Below the pieces are notes generated by a model that worked only from the letters and a program-made list of their open reading frames with translations, was not told the origin of the DNA and ran no database searches. This document shows positions 32,351 through 45,070 of a stretch of 64,000 nucleotides of DNA, piece after piece. Source of the DNA: Begonia masoniana (taxonomy: Eukaryota; Streptophyta; Magnoliopsida; Cucurbitales; Begoniaceae); NCBI GenBank assembly GCA_022432975.1, contig CM039502.1, positions 5,136,375 to 5,200,374 on the forward strand. The letters are read 5' to 3'. The first letter of the stretch is position 1, and every line of letters starts with the position of its first letter. A program made the translations under genes and the position numbers.

Positions 32351-35300
32351 TCATCCTGCAACAAGAAATAACATTGTAAATCGGCTTGGTTTTTCACAAG
32401 GAAAAATTAGTCGACAACACTTGTCGAAGCTGATGTCAGATTCTAAGAAACGAAAATATGGGATAAAAATGCAATGACTAAGAGAAATATCCCAAATTGA
32501 AAAACCCTTCATATTATAAATATCAACCTAGTTTGATGAATAGCTTTCAAGTCAACCTGTAGAAACTAGAAGATTCAAACTGATTTCGAAGCCTTCTTTT
32601 ATACGGTGATCTGCAAACTACTATGCTTTATCATATATGAAATCCACGGAGCACATATGATTAAAAAATATAGAATGGCCTCAAATTCTTACCTTCTTCA
32701 GAAAATGCAAATACACCACCCAGCATGTCATTGGAGTCGGCATCCTCCTCTGATTTATCTCTATCGCATTCACAAGGATTGCTTCTACTGTCCACTTCAG
32801 TAAATGTTTCAGTTAATTGACAATAATTACTCATATCAGTAGCTTTACAATACTCCTCTTGAAAGAAGGGCTCAAAATCCATGGCATCGTGTATTATGCC
32901 TTCATCAACATTCATACTCAGATCAGAGCGGTTGGAACCAATATTTGAACCTTCAGTGGCCCCTCCACTATTTGATAGTTGACATTCCTTAGAAATAGTT
33001 CTATCAGTTGAAAGCGAGCCAATAGTTAGATTGTTTATATTGTCAGTAAAGTTACTTTCTCGAGCAGGAGAAAAGTCTGAAGTAAATTGCTTGGAAGAAA
33101 CTGCAGCACAATTGTTGTTGAAAGAGTTTTCCTTCGGTAATGGTGATTCTAAAACAGCTCTACTTTGTTCATGCTTATTATCTTCGTCCCCATGTGGAAT
33201 TACAGGTGGAGAATAACTTTTCGTCGATCCTGATTATAGAATTGAATCAGAAAGATCTACGAATAGTAAATCGTGTAGAAATATGAAAAAACAACAACAA
33301 AATCACAAGGTAAATTGTACCCCCATCTGAGTTTTCGGCCAACATAGGTGACTCTGATTTTGTGCGGGAAATAACACTACCATCTGAACACTTCGCTTCT
33401 GCTCCATGAGAGATTGATGAGGTATTAAGATATCTTCCCCTGCAGTACAACAAGAAACCTCAAAATTTTATTACAAGAACATTTCATCATCTGACAGACT
33501 GTCGCTCACTAAAGTTACAGTAAAAACAATAATGCATCTACATATTGATTTATTTAAGCCATCATCATAATATGCTTGAATCATATGTTCTATTTAAATT
33601 ATATTCAGGTTAATTGGTCGCAGGGGTTATTTATGAGTGTTAATTTTACTAAGGGCCAGATTCTTGCAAAACTGCTCCGCATAATAGAGAATCACAACAT
33701 TAATGTACTATTTATTCTGCTCTAAGATTGGACAGGGAAACTCCAAGTAGAACACATGTTATCAACTAGTATATGGATGAAAACTGTACTAAGTAAAAGA
33801 ATACAATTCTAAAATAACATTACCTATCCCCCCAGTCAGACTGAATTGGATGAAAATGTTCAAAAACTGGTAACAAATCCCTTCGTCTAATTTCAATTTC
33901 ATCAGCTGGAACCTTCTCTATTTCAAGTCTCTCCTATGGTACAGTTTTCGGTGAAGCTCTTCACGTCAACTCCCACAGGATTAAATGCATAAAAGTATAT
34001 CTAAAATATAAATGGAATGTTATAACAACAATTGTCCAGGAATCAGCAGCAAAAAAAAAAAAAAAAAAACGCCACAATGCCACTAGATAGATACCTTAGA
34101 ATTCTGCCAAATTGGTACTCTCCCAGAATTGATTTGCACCTCAGAATTAGAAATATAGAGGTGAGATTGTTCATGGGATTTAACCAATTCCTTGTTCACC
34201 ACAGACTCATCCTCACAATATGAAGCGTCCATTATTGCCTCAGTAGCTTCTTTTCTGTTAAGAGTGATCCCAGCTATGCATTCCTCTCTCTCTGGCCATA
34301 CAGCTCTTCGGCAAACATCCCACCATTGAACAGGTTCAACTTTAACTCTCAGCTCCTCATCTTGCATCTGCATCGAAGAATTTGTTCTTGGAGCAGTTTC
34401 AGTTTCTCCTCCCATTGATGGCAGTAGTTTATACTGGATCACATGACCAGAAGGACTGTACACTAGCAAATGCTCCAACGTGTTGACCTTTAGGTGATGA
34501 GATTGTAAATCGTGAGGAATAGCACAATGAAAAATGGCAGAAACAGCACCAGATGGCACAGGTATTTTTCCTGCCACAGAAGACGCAGCACTACTAACTG
34601 TATTAAGCCAGCTAGAGTTACTGTCTTTTATTCTGCTAACCACAGAAAGAGAAATAGGAGGAGGTTGGGAAAAACATTGCTGGTTCGCAAACGACGAAGT
34701 TGACCACCATGGAAGAGATAAAACCGGTGAGAGAGTAGGTCCATCGACACGAGAGTTTTGTACTTGGAGAACAGTCTCTCCTCCAAAAGGGGAGATGGCA
34801 AAAATGTGACATGTTCCCCTGGATGACACAATTGCAATCCATTGGCTGTAATAACTAAAACAAATGTCTTGTATCATCTGTTTAATGCACAAATAAAGTA
34901 AGCAGTAAGCGAACATTAACATCAAGAGTTTGGAAAGAGATTTTCAAGAGAGAAACTTACAGCAGATGTAATGCCACGGCGAAGCTTGTAAAGATGCACA
35001 TGAGAAGAGCTCCAATCATAACTTTGACCACCTGAACTGTTTTGATTCTGCGAGCATGATGGCATAATCCTAAATATGTTCATATTGTTACCATGTATTG
35101 AGGCAGTAACCAAAAGTGTCCCGCTTGGATCAAAACAAAGTGCAGAAATAGGACTAGTATGGGCTCTAAATTGTGATACGACAGCTCTAGAAACAAAGTC
35201 CTTTACAACAACCTGCATATGGAAGTTTATACATGTATTAAAAAACTTTATTTATTGTACATTCTAAAACTCTAAGAATGTAAAAAACTTGAACACTCTA

Positions 35301-38090
35301 CAAAGTTACAACTTCTGAAAGGAAATGCTTGTCTGGATGTGAGAAGAAGGTTGACATGTCATCACCTAAGATAAAGAAATGACTTGTTTTTTTATCTTTT
35401 CCTATTGAGAATTGCAAAATAGAATGAAAAATTCTCAACTGAAAGGTACCAACCATTCCAGCGATATCTGTATCTGTTGAGTGTGACGTAAGTCGACCAA
35501 CTTTCCAACTTGAATTCGTAGTTACAGGCGAACTAGAACCATCAGGTACAAGCTCTTGATAGTATTTGGACAATGTTTTATAGCCCATGTCACCCAAATT
35601 GATTAGCCCAGCAGCTATTTGCTTACTAGATTCCATGGCATATCGAGCCACTAAACTTCCATTGCCAGGTGAAGTTGATGGACTTACACCAGGAGGAGTA
35701 AGGCTTTGCGGGCTTAGGCGTCCAGTGTTCGACTGCAAAGGATTCATGGAAGGATATGCTAACCACCTAGGGCCAATAGCCATAGGTCCATAGCCGATAT
35801 TAACTCCAGGACTTCCTTGACCAATCAACTGAGGGACGGGGTAAGTGACAACACTGAATTTATTCTCTAGAGTAAGAGCATCAAAGCAATATATCTGCCA
35901 GAGAGCAAAAAAAGAAAATTAGTTTGACAGCCTAAAGATATGGCATTCACACCCTCATTGACATTTTTAAATGTAATGATCATTGATGTGTCCAATATGG
36001 CCAAGGTAAAAAATAGATCATGAAATTTATTCCAGCAATTATTATTAACCATCACCTGTGTAGAAAGACCAACTGCAACAATTTGTTTAGTGCATCTGAC
36101 CATATACACCATTGATCTAAATCTCAGAACATGAACATAGCTGTGAGACCGTAGAGAGTAAAACCGAACAGCTGTAGGTGAGACGACCAGGTTCTCTGAA
36201 TGACTGTCTGCATGACTGTCTCTGACCAATCCATCTCTACCACTCTGTGGAAGACTTGAGGTCTTGGGTTCCTCTGATGCAACAACCAAAAGAAGAGGAT
36301 GTGATGCTCTGAACCCTTCATGACCCTCTGCCTTGGTAGGTAGAGGCTGGAGCTGTAGAAATGTCACTGGATCATCACGCCTCGAAACAAGTTCACTGAC
36401 ATTAGAGGCTTCTTCTACGACGAGAACTTGAAAGCCATTGGTATAACCTAGTAAGAGGACATGCTTGAAGGAAGATGGACCAAGCTCAAGTCTATCAAAG
36501 GATGCCCATAATACCTGTCTAGCCACAATTTCAAGTTTATTGTCGCACAAGACCAACAAAACAAGGAGGATATAAAAACGTTTCATCACTACGGAAAAAC
36601 TGAGAAGTAAACCAGAAACAGAGAGTCTTCAAATATTGCATCAAACACCTAGCCATTTCATTTAGGAACAAAGCATGTGTCACTAGATGACGTAACATGC
36701 TAACTTCTCTATCGTGAATAGAATAAGTTCAAGTTTGAGATTTCAGGACGGATTTCAGCACTATATAATATCTAAACCATTCCTATATCTATCATAACTA
36801 TCCTGGCCTCAAGGTAAAGCTCTAAACAAAAAAGAGCACCAACTGTCTCAAACAAACAAAAACCAGGAAAATAATAAATAACTATGTTCTTCAATCAGGT
36901 TTCCAATTCTCATTCATGGTTTCCTTTGCAAATTCTTTCACATGGGATGGCAGCATGAGCGCCATAGATGATTGAAGAAGAAAAAGGAGAGTAGTATGCC
37001 AAAAACCACTGGATAGGTTCGCTACTAAATACTAATATGATCATGAACCTTGGAAGATAGATCCAGATTGTACACTTCCTTGGTTCTCGAGAGAAAACCA
37101 TTTCCTTTGCTTTTCTACCTCGTAATTACTTCATTTTTGGTCACTTGGCTGATATAGTTACATTGGTTGATAAAAAAATCTAAGTACAGGAAAGCTAAGA
37201 AATTTTTCAATTTCCTTTTAGCTTCAAACTTCGTTCTCAAATTTTCCTTCTTCGTTGACTAAAAAGAGATAGGGTGAAACTCTTTTCCTTCATCTAATAG
37301 AATTCAGTTTCCCATGGGAAAGGAGAGAGAGAAAGGCAGGGTGAAAATTCAATAAACTAAAAGCAAATCAAAATTTACGAACATATATTCATTGTATTTC
37401 ATCTTTTTCTCCAACCATCATATATCCTGGCAATTAAACAAAACCCCGTAAAAACCAAATTCCTGTAGTCAACTCAAGACCTTGTAATTCATTTTCCCCC
37501 TACCTCCGTCTCTCCCCCTTGTCTATTTTTCAATTTCCTTTTAGCTTCAAACTTCGTTCTCAAATTTTCCTTCTTCGTTGACTAAAAAGAGATAGGGTGA
37601 AACTCTTTTCCTTCATCTAATAGAATTCAGTTTCCCATGGGAAAGGAGAGAGAGAAAGGCAGGGTGAAAATTCAATAAACTAAAAGCAAATCAAAATTTA
37701 CGAACATATATTCATTGTATTTCATCTTTTTCTCCAACCATCATATATCCTGGCAATTAAACAAAACCCCGTAAAAACCAAATTCCTGTAGTCAACCTCT
37801 CTCTCTACAAATCAGGCAAACAAACATTTCACTATAAGAAATAACTTGAATCTCACAACAATTTCAAGGCAAAGAATCATACATATTGATTAGAGTAATA
37901 ACTAAACCTGGTCTTTGTGGTCCTCAGCCTCGCTCGATATGGAGGCAGCGACTGAAGCACCGGCGGACCGAACGCCGGAGGAAGCAGTTTTTATACAAGA
38001 TGAGATGAATTTCAAAGAATTAGGAAGAAAACCATTGGTGATCTTGTTGTTGCCGCTATTGTTAGCTTTGGCGTAACCCTTCATAATCAA
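32351..38090 (-). CDS. ATG18G: Autophagy protein ATG18g-like (PROPPIN beta-propeller plus BCAS3 domain)
   Basis: Nine coding segments on the minus strand: 37908-38090, 36056-36514, 35454-35894, 34961-35212, 34095-34877, 33824-33933, 33321-33439, 32693-33229 and 32351-32355. They add up to 962 residues; Arabidopsis ATG18g has about 960. The N-terminus (NGFLPNSLKFISSCIKTASS) and GVRSAGASVAASIS are characteristic. WD40/PROPPIN blocks include HVLLLGYTNGFQVLVVE, AVRFYSLRSHSYVHVLRFRS and HTSPISALCFDPSGTLLVTA. LRRG at about 438-441 matches the PI3P-binding L/FRRG motif. The BCAS3 domain carries SGHVIQYKLLPS and LRVKVEPVQWWDVCRR. The family binds phosphoinositides in autophagosome formation. The final coding segment is just GATGA, which completes a Gly codon and gives the stop. 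An in-frame second Met two codons in is an alternative start. The junction before 33933 is the least certain. Confidence 0.92.
37203..37796. repeat. 271-bp direct duplication in ATG18g intron 1
   Basis: Bases 37203-37473 recur at 37526-37796 (offset 323) with no difference that I can see, separated by 52 bp. Both lie in intron 1 of the ATG18g-like gene. Perfect identity indicates a very recent duplication or an assembly duplication. Confidence 0.95.
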
Positions 38091-38302
38091 TTAGAAAAGC
38101 GTCGTTTACCGTCCACCGGATACACGCCGGGAAATGGACCTCCTCCCGCCGACCGGCTATTATCGATAGCATAAGAGTTGAAATCTCCAAAATAGAACTC
38201 CGGCGACAGTTCTGGTCGATTATAGGATGCCGATTGGTTCGTGGTGGTGGTGGTGGTTGTAGTTTTGACCTCTAACAGGCGCACCGCGCACGTCTCTCTC
38301 TA

Positions 38303-38338
<36 letters not shown>

Positions 38339-40410
38339 TTTCAATACATGTCTTGGACTCTGGATTAACTTCTAGTCTTCTTTCGACCGTTGGCGTTAAT
38401 TCTTCTGTAAGCCATCGGGAAGTTTGTCAAATGTCAGGGAATCCTATGATGTTTCTAATAATATCAGCAGTAACCCTAAGAAATTTCATTGAAGTACAAT
38501 GGTTTCCTTCCTCTTCCATTTCTGCCCTTTTGCCTTCCGGTCATTTAATGTGGGACGGCCTATTTCAATAACTTTTTTAAACATAAAAAGATTATAGCTA
38601 TAATATATCATCTCCTCCATAATATTAGGGTCTTTCATACATTGATGATCTCCCATATGAATGAGATTTCTAACGTTTACAAAATCTTTTTATTTCAAGA
38701 CAATAATGTTTTTTTTTTTAAATTGCTCATCTGATCCTTGCATAATATCGTGAAAACTATACACCATTTGTTTTTCTTTTTAAGTCAGATATTTTGTTGA
38801 ATATTGTGATTTGGGCGATGTAGTTTGTTTTTGCTGTTCGACTTGGTTTGGGAGATATATTTCTTTGAAATTTTGATACTCCACTTTTGTGTTGAAATTC
38901 TGTATTTTTGTTAAGTCCAAGTAACAAAATAGAGTTGTCAAAGTTTGAATGAGAGATTTTGTTATGAATTCAGACGACAATTTGTTGGATCCTGAAAAGA
39001 TTTCGTCATATTAATTGAAGTGTTTTTTAAAAATATTAGTCAAAATTCACCATTTAAGAATTTTAAAGGTCAGTTATTTTTTTTTTGTTGATATAATCAC
39101 ATTATAGATCTTCTTTAGGATTTTGTGAATGAGAAATATTTTTGAAAATTTAAAAAATTGTTTATTACGTTAAAATTTAAGCTAATATAGAGATTGCTAC
39201 AGTTTAATATCATAAATGCTTTTTGGGTTAGGTTGAGAAACATGTGTCATATATATCTTTTACAAAATTTGTGTCAAGTTACAACTCTATTTTTTATTTA
39301 AATACATGTAAACTTTAGTCGTAAAATTTGCGATTGCATTTTGATTTTCATATAATGAAATTTCCTCTGTCCATAGTTTTTTTTTTTTTTTTTTTTTCAT
39401 TTAGGATTTTTCAAGTTAAATTATATCATCCCACTTTAGTATTTTTTTTTTCTCGTTTCGTTTTTCGATTTTTAACACGTAATTTGATAGAAGATAAAAC
39501 GAAAACATAAAACTCAAATCATTCTCTTTATATAATAAAGAGATTTTACAAATAAATTTCAAGAACAAAACAACAAAATTGGCTATTCCAAATAAGCTTT
39601 CAAATAAAAACTTGAATGAAATTCCATAGATGAATTTATTTCTAGCAATTTTAGTGGGATTCAAATAGTAATAATGTTTTCCAAAATATATAATTTCAAC
39701 AAATACGTCCCCATTTCAAGTATTTCAACAAATACGTCCCCATTTCAAGTATTTATATGTCCTCAATAAAATAATTTTTAATGAAGTTGAGGAAACGTGA
39801 AGCATAGGCAGATGGCGTTTTAGTCATTTGCAAACGTGGAGCACACAGCTCATTGCGTGCCACGCAATAACTCCAAATTTCAAAGGACTCGAACGATAAG
39901 AATGGGGACTCTACTGATATTTTCTGAACACTTTCTATTTCTGAGACAATGAATGAGGATATCCCAATTACAGGGGTTTTTAGTAAAATAAATAAATAAT
40001 TATTTTTTAATTTTTAATCTAGAAATATGGATTTTTTTTTTTGTTTTATCAATAAAGAAAATTTATATAAATAAATAATTAATTATATTTTAATTTTTTT
40101 TTCTTAAGTTTCTTTTTTTGGTGTAAGGAATATGATGATTACTTCAAGTCAACAATTTCATTTATTCTTTTCTTCTCTTCCAATTAATTAATTTAAGGTT
40201 TTAAAAAAAAATATTTGTTTGAATTTTAATTAATTAATTCATTTTGTAAATTTAAATCTAGAAATAAAAATAAGAATATCCTTAATTGTCAAAATGGTAA
40301 ATATTATGAACTTGATAAACGATATATCCTTCGTACGAGTATTACCAAATAGGGAAATAAATACTAAATTTGATGATTCAAAGGGTTATGGAATCTTTAA
40401 AAAGTCTACT
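38091..40410. other. ATG18g upstream region and AT-rich intergenic DNA
   Basis: The first 250 bp should hold the 5' UTR and core promoter of ATG18g, including a (TC)n microsatellite at 38305-38336. The remainder is AT-rich with several poly-T/A runs and a short local duplication at about 39700-39750 (AATACGTCCCCATTTCAAGT twice). No gene was recognised. Confidence 0.5.
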
Positions 40411-40703
40411 TTCACATGGCATAAACCATTCAACACCTGCTAACTCAAAATAACTCCGTATCTCGGTAACATTCTTTGGTAGTGGCCACTCTTTCACAGC
40501 TTGAATCTTTGCTGGGTCAACTGATATACCATCACCAGAAACAACATGACCCAAAAATTGAATTCTGTTCAACCAGAACTCACACTTAGATAGTTTCGCA
40601 TAGAGTTGGCGATGCTTCAGAGTTTCCATCACCAACTTCAGATGCTCCATATGTTCTTCCTCGTTGCGAGAATAAACCAATATATCATCGATAAACACGT
40701 TTA
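40411..40703 (-). pseudogene. Orphan Ty3/Gypsy reverse-transcriptase fragment
   Basis: About 95 codons of a Ty3-type reverse transcriptase on the minus strand: [19 protein letters not shown] (catalytic DD), [18 protein letters not shown], then [20 protein letters not shown]. It begins and ends abruptly in AT-rich DNA, with no LTR, gag, integrase or RNase H near it. The sequence differs from the Ty3 element at 54260-61836, so it comes from a different lineage. It is a non-functional fragment, perhaps captured as filler DNA. Confidence 0.85.
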
Positions 40704-41276
40704 TATGTCATTTATTTGTTAATTAATTGATTATAAACATCATAAATAAGTAAAAAATATATTATATGTACTAGTACATAAATGCACTAAAGTTGTAAAA
40801 TTATAAAATTTAGAATATAAATATAACATTATTCATTTATCATTTTGCCAGACTGAAACCAAAGGCTTTGACTGGTTGGCTAGTTATGCATTTACATTTT
40901 ATATTCATTAAATGCACGTTCATTAATTACGACCAAATATTGTAATCGAAGTGTATAGTTTTCAAAAGTGATTGTCTAAAGTTCATGCTATTTTTGTAAT
41001 TTATTTCTTTAAAAAAATAATGGAAAAGTTAAAAGTTTTTATTTTTATATTTAAATTTCATTTTCAAAGGTTATTTTTATACCATATTTACATTTTTTTA
41101 ACACATTTAATTATTTTGATCATATAACTAACAATGATCGTAATAATAAACTGAGCATAAATCATAATGACATATGGAGTTGTTAAATGCATCATATGTA
41201 CATCTTATGTATGACTCTCACATTAGAATGTCATCAAAATTGAGTAAGCTAGAGTGTGACACTCGATTAGTCCATG
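40704..41276. other. AT-rich intergenic spacer
   Basis: No gene recognised. Confidence 0.4.
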
Positions 41277-41281
41277 AAGAT

Positions 41282-41620
41282 TGTAACGACTGACCGGGTT
41301 CCCTGGGTCCAGCCGTGCAGTCCACACCACAGGCCCAAACACTGCCACGTGGCAGTCACACAGGCCCACCACGTGTACTCACGATCTTCTCCCACTACCT
41401 GATAAATGAGAGTTTTTGCCTTCTCAGATATTCGAACTCTGGCTCTCAAGTCTACATAACCAAGGTTCGAATCTCAGGGAAGGCAAAAACTCTCATTTAC
41501 TAGGTAGTGAGAGAAGATTGTGAGTACACGTAGTGGGCCTGTGTGGTTGCCACGTGGCAGTGTCTGGGCCTGTGGTGCGGACTGCACGGCTGGGCCGAGG
41601 GAACCCGGTCAGTTGTTACA
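41282..41620. mobile_element. Palindromic TG...CA element with tRNA-like core and 5-bp target duplication
   Basis: A 339-bp element beginning TGTAACGACTGACCGG and ending CCGGTCAGTTGTTACA. It is flanked by perfect AAGAT direct repeats (41277-41281 and 41621-41625). Two arms of about 155 bp are reverse complements at roughly 90% and share GCCACGTGGCA and GTACTCACGATCTTC. The centre has B-box-like GGTTCGAATCT on the plus strand and an inverted partner (GAGTTCGAATA). There is no coding capacity. TG/CA ends plus a 5-bp duplication are what retroviral-type integrases leave, which is unusual for a hairpin element. Confidence 0.8.
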
Positions 41621-41625
41621 AAGAT

Positions 41626-43108
41626 GACATCAATAATAGAATATCTAAATATTTATGAAAGCCCTCTAAACTGAAAATTAAATTACAAAATATTTTTAAT
41701 AAATAATAACAAATAATTAATTTCTTCATGCATTTAGACTCTTTTTATATGAGCAACTTTTTTTCGTGACCAGTCTAGACATAACATTTAAGGAAAAGTA
41801 CAGAGAGAAGGTGAGATTGTTGATGTTGGGTAGTTCTAAATATAATATATATTATTTGAAGACAGACAGTGCATGTGAAGAAACAAACAATTCATTGTCT
41901 AATTATTGTTCCATGTATTTTTTTTTGGTGTAATATCTATGAAGATCTCAAATCACGTGAATCTCTCTCTCAATGAGGAAAGGTCGAATACGGGAGAGGA
42001 GAAACTTAGAAAGCATTTTACGTCGCAGTTTCAAGGAGATTGTAAATTTTTTACGTGATAATATAATTGACGTTGATGCATTTCGAAAAGATAAGAAGAT
42101 ATTACTTTACATTGATAGTTTTAATGATGATAATACCTTTAAATTTTGTTAAAGTTGGTTTTGTCAAATCGAGTCCAATTGAGTGGAGTCGAGTCGGTTG
42201 ACTTCAAGGCATCGATTTGTAGTTGATGTGGTCCAACCATCCTCCTAATCATAGAGATTAGTCTTAATCGCGCAGATTGGTGAATGGTGCCATCTACAAA
42301 ATGAATTCTTCGTGTAACATTAATATCGTCAAATTGCATGGTCGAATGAACTATGGGTGAATGAACATAAAAGCCCATCAACAAAGGGCAAGGAAGAAAA
42401 ATATAACGTAAAATGGGATGTATATTATAATTTTAAATAATGTTACGTTTATATTTTTATTCTGTCTTATTAAAATACTCGTTATTATGTCAAATAAAAA
42501 TAGATGTAATTAATATAATAAATTATTCTTCTTCTAAAATCATATTAAGCTATATTATGTGTTTGTAATTAGTCTATAATTGTAAATTAATTGAATTTAA
42601 CAAGAAAAATGTCTTGTCTAGAGTAAGCTAATAGATAAAGGCCGAAGCAGCCTAAACCCACTTTCTCTTTCATATCGTCTATGTGTGTAGTATCTAATTT
42701 ATTTGTACTTTTTATTTTTCAGATATATAGTATAAACTCTCTACTTATAAATTTCAATGGATAGGTAAACTTTTTGTTCACAACTTTTCGAATATAATTC
42801 CTTCGAAATTGACTATCCACAATGGCATTAGAGCATTGAGTTTTAAATCTTTTTTTTTTTTGTAAAATAGCTTCATCAAACTTGAAGACTTAAGATTCTT
42901 CGTTGTAAATCATATTTACTACTACCATTCTTTTTGTTTACTACTAACATTCATTTTGGAGAGAGAGCCCCAACTTTGGTGCCACCAAAACCAAACCTTG
43001 TAGAGTCTCAGTTACAACTAATACAATATTATATGTTTGGAGATGAAATCAAGACGATTTTATTTTTGTATTTAATTCTAAATTGAAATGTACTAGGTAA
43101 GAAAGAGA
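41626..43108. other. Intergenic, no gene recognised
   Basis: AT-rich. The short frames present show no similarity that I recognise. Confidence 0.4.
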
Positions 43109-43113
43109 ACTAT

Positions 43114-43579
43114 TGTGACGATCAGTCCTGTGAAACCAATAGAGGTACCAAATTTCACATTACTCGGGAGTGGAAATTGGTGAGAACTTATAAGTCGAGT
43201 TTCCCTCCCTATTCAGTACAACGTGTTTTAGGTATAGTATAATAATAAAGTCGTGCGGGCTTCGGCCCAAAGCGGACAATATTATATTGAGAGTACCCAA
43301 AGACTGCACAAATGGTATCATAGTCATCTCCTGACCGGAAGTGTGACTGATAGGGAAGTCGAGGCCTCTGAAGGGGAGAAGATTGTAGCGACCCGTCCTG
43401 TGAAACTAGTGGGGGTGTCAAACCCCACATCGCTTGGGAGTGAAAATTGGTGAGAGCTATAAACCGAGTTTCCTTCTCTATCCAGTACAACGCGTTTTGG
43501 GCATAACCCAAGAACAAAGTTGTGTGGATTTCGACCCAAAGCAGACAATATTATATTGAGAGCACCGAGAGACTCTACA
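43114..43579 (+). mobile_element. Minimal TRIM retrotransposon (two LTRs, 73-bp interior)
   Basis: LTR1 is 43114-43310 and LTR2 is 43384-43579. Both begin TGT(G/A)(A/G)CGA and end CA, with shared blocks CCTGTGAAAC, TTGGTGAGA, CAGTACAACG and GACAATATTATATTGAGAG. Two bases after LTR1 is TGGTATCATAGTC (43313), a tRNA-iMet-type primer-binding site with one change from TGGTATCAGAGC. A purine tract, GAAGGGGAGAAGA, precedes LTR2. The flanking pentamers are ACTAT and ACTGT, a 4 of 5 match consistent with an aged target duplication. It has no coding capacity and would depend on proteins supplied in trans. Confidence 0.85.
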
Positions 43580-43584
43580 ACTGT

Positions 43585-44879
43585 ACTTATAAACCATTCA
43601 CTTTCATTTCTCTCAAACAATGTGAAATTGTGCACTCATACTACTATAGGTAGCGCACTCACAATCAACAGAATTTTGAGTCATATTTCTCTACACAAGG
43701 TGGGTCGCCACATCAATCTCCATCTCACCATTCATCGATTAAACGACTGCAGTCACACAATTTCTAGATGTGGTACGTCTGTGGTACGATAAAAGTGAGA
43801 TATCTAAATGTGAAAGATTGGAAGCCAAATACAAATGATCCATGGTATTATTATTCTCACTATTAGCGAATTCTATGGAAATCAAGAAAACTTAAACATA
43901 TGTGCATTTCCGAATGAGAACTTTGGAAGGCCACAAGAGACATATTGAGACCTTGACAACCATAAAAAGGATGCCTCTATAAGAAACTTAATAATCTATG
44001 ATGCTTAAACATCATGCCTATAGATCTAAACGTGGAATTTAAAGAATCAATAATTCCCCATTTACGCTCATTCAATCCAGATATTTTAAGGATTCTTCAC
44101 TATCTATGCATACATATTGCAAAGAACATCAATACATGAACAAAAAAAAAAAAAAAAAGGGTAAAAATGTAATTTTCCCCTAACGTATGGGGACCAATTT
44201 TTTGACATCAATGATGAGAGGTAGTTTCGATCATTCCGCACTTTGATCTAAATGTCTTAATTTCGGTTTCTAAACCATGTTTATATCGTATATTGAGTCT
44301 AACACTACTTGGATTCGATGAATGCGATATCATTACCCAATTCCTTGCAAGAAATTCATCGCAAAAAAACGAGTTCATCTGAACCAGAGATTTTCTTTGT
44401 CCGCAACCGTCTAAATCACTACATACCCGAGAAACAACAAAAAGAGGTACCGTGAGATAACTCACAACGACCTCATGGGTTAATTTTCAGATAGTGTCAC
44501 TCAAAGTCATCATAATATATGTTTGTAAGAGAGATTATATACATCCCAAGTCTTCCAAGTTCTCGAGGGAAACAACAAATTTTGAGATATGTAAGAGAAA
44601 CATAATAATACTCGAGAGAAACAACTGTGTTGTAAATATTTTATTGAAACAAAAAAAAAAAAAAAAAATTATAGTCAAAGATTGATAATAAATACATTTT
44701 TTTTTTTCTCGACCGTCCATAAAAGAACCAAGCCGCCTAATTTTAACACAAATTTGACTTTCATGGGTCAAATACTTGTTTTTTTTATTTGAATTTGGTA
44801 GTTAGAGCCGAGGCTCTTTAGGTAATGTTGCAACTGCGGCTTACAATATAATAATTGATATCTCTCAATATTTTGCAAT
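43585..44879. other. Intergenic, no gene recognised
   Basis: The first 60 bases after LTR2 (CTTATAAACCATTCAC to GAAATTGTGCAC) resemble another piece of the LTR family in the inverted sense. The rest is AT-rich with poly-A runs and no recognisable gene. Confidence 0.4.
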
Positions 44880-45070
44880 TAGAAGGAGATTGAAACCAAA
44901 CGGTTTTGGTTCGGTTAAAAAATTTTAAAACTGAAACCAAACAGCGATGCTTTCAGAACCAAGTCCAAAATCTAACTAATTTTTTCGGTTTTGTGTAGAT
45001 TCAATTTTGAATTTTAGTTTGGGTTCGGTTTTAGTCCGTTTATACCAATTTTTGTTGACTTGGGCTAGGT
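44880..45070. mobile_element. Degenerate copy related to the hAT MITE family
   Basis: GGTTTTGGTTCGGTT, AACTGAAACCAAAC and GGGTTCGGTTTTAG strings resemble the interior of the MITEs at 9713 and 23357. Terminal repeats and target duplication could not be delimited. Confidence 0.4.

Noticed and set aside
34512..34809. Plus-strand frames across 34.5-34.8 kb
   Set aside because: Antisense to the large ATG18g exon, which matches its family over its whole length.
41440..41500. Possible tRNA gene (GGTTCGAATCTC)
   Set aside because: Only a B-box-like motif in a short hairpin centre. No acceptor stem or anticodon arm, and it sits in a mobile element.
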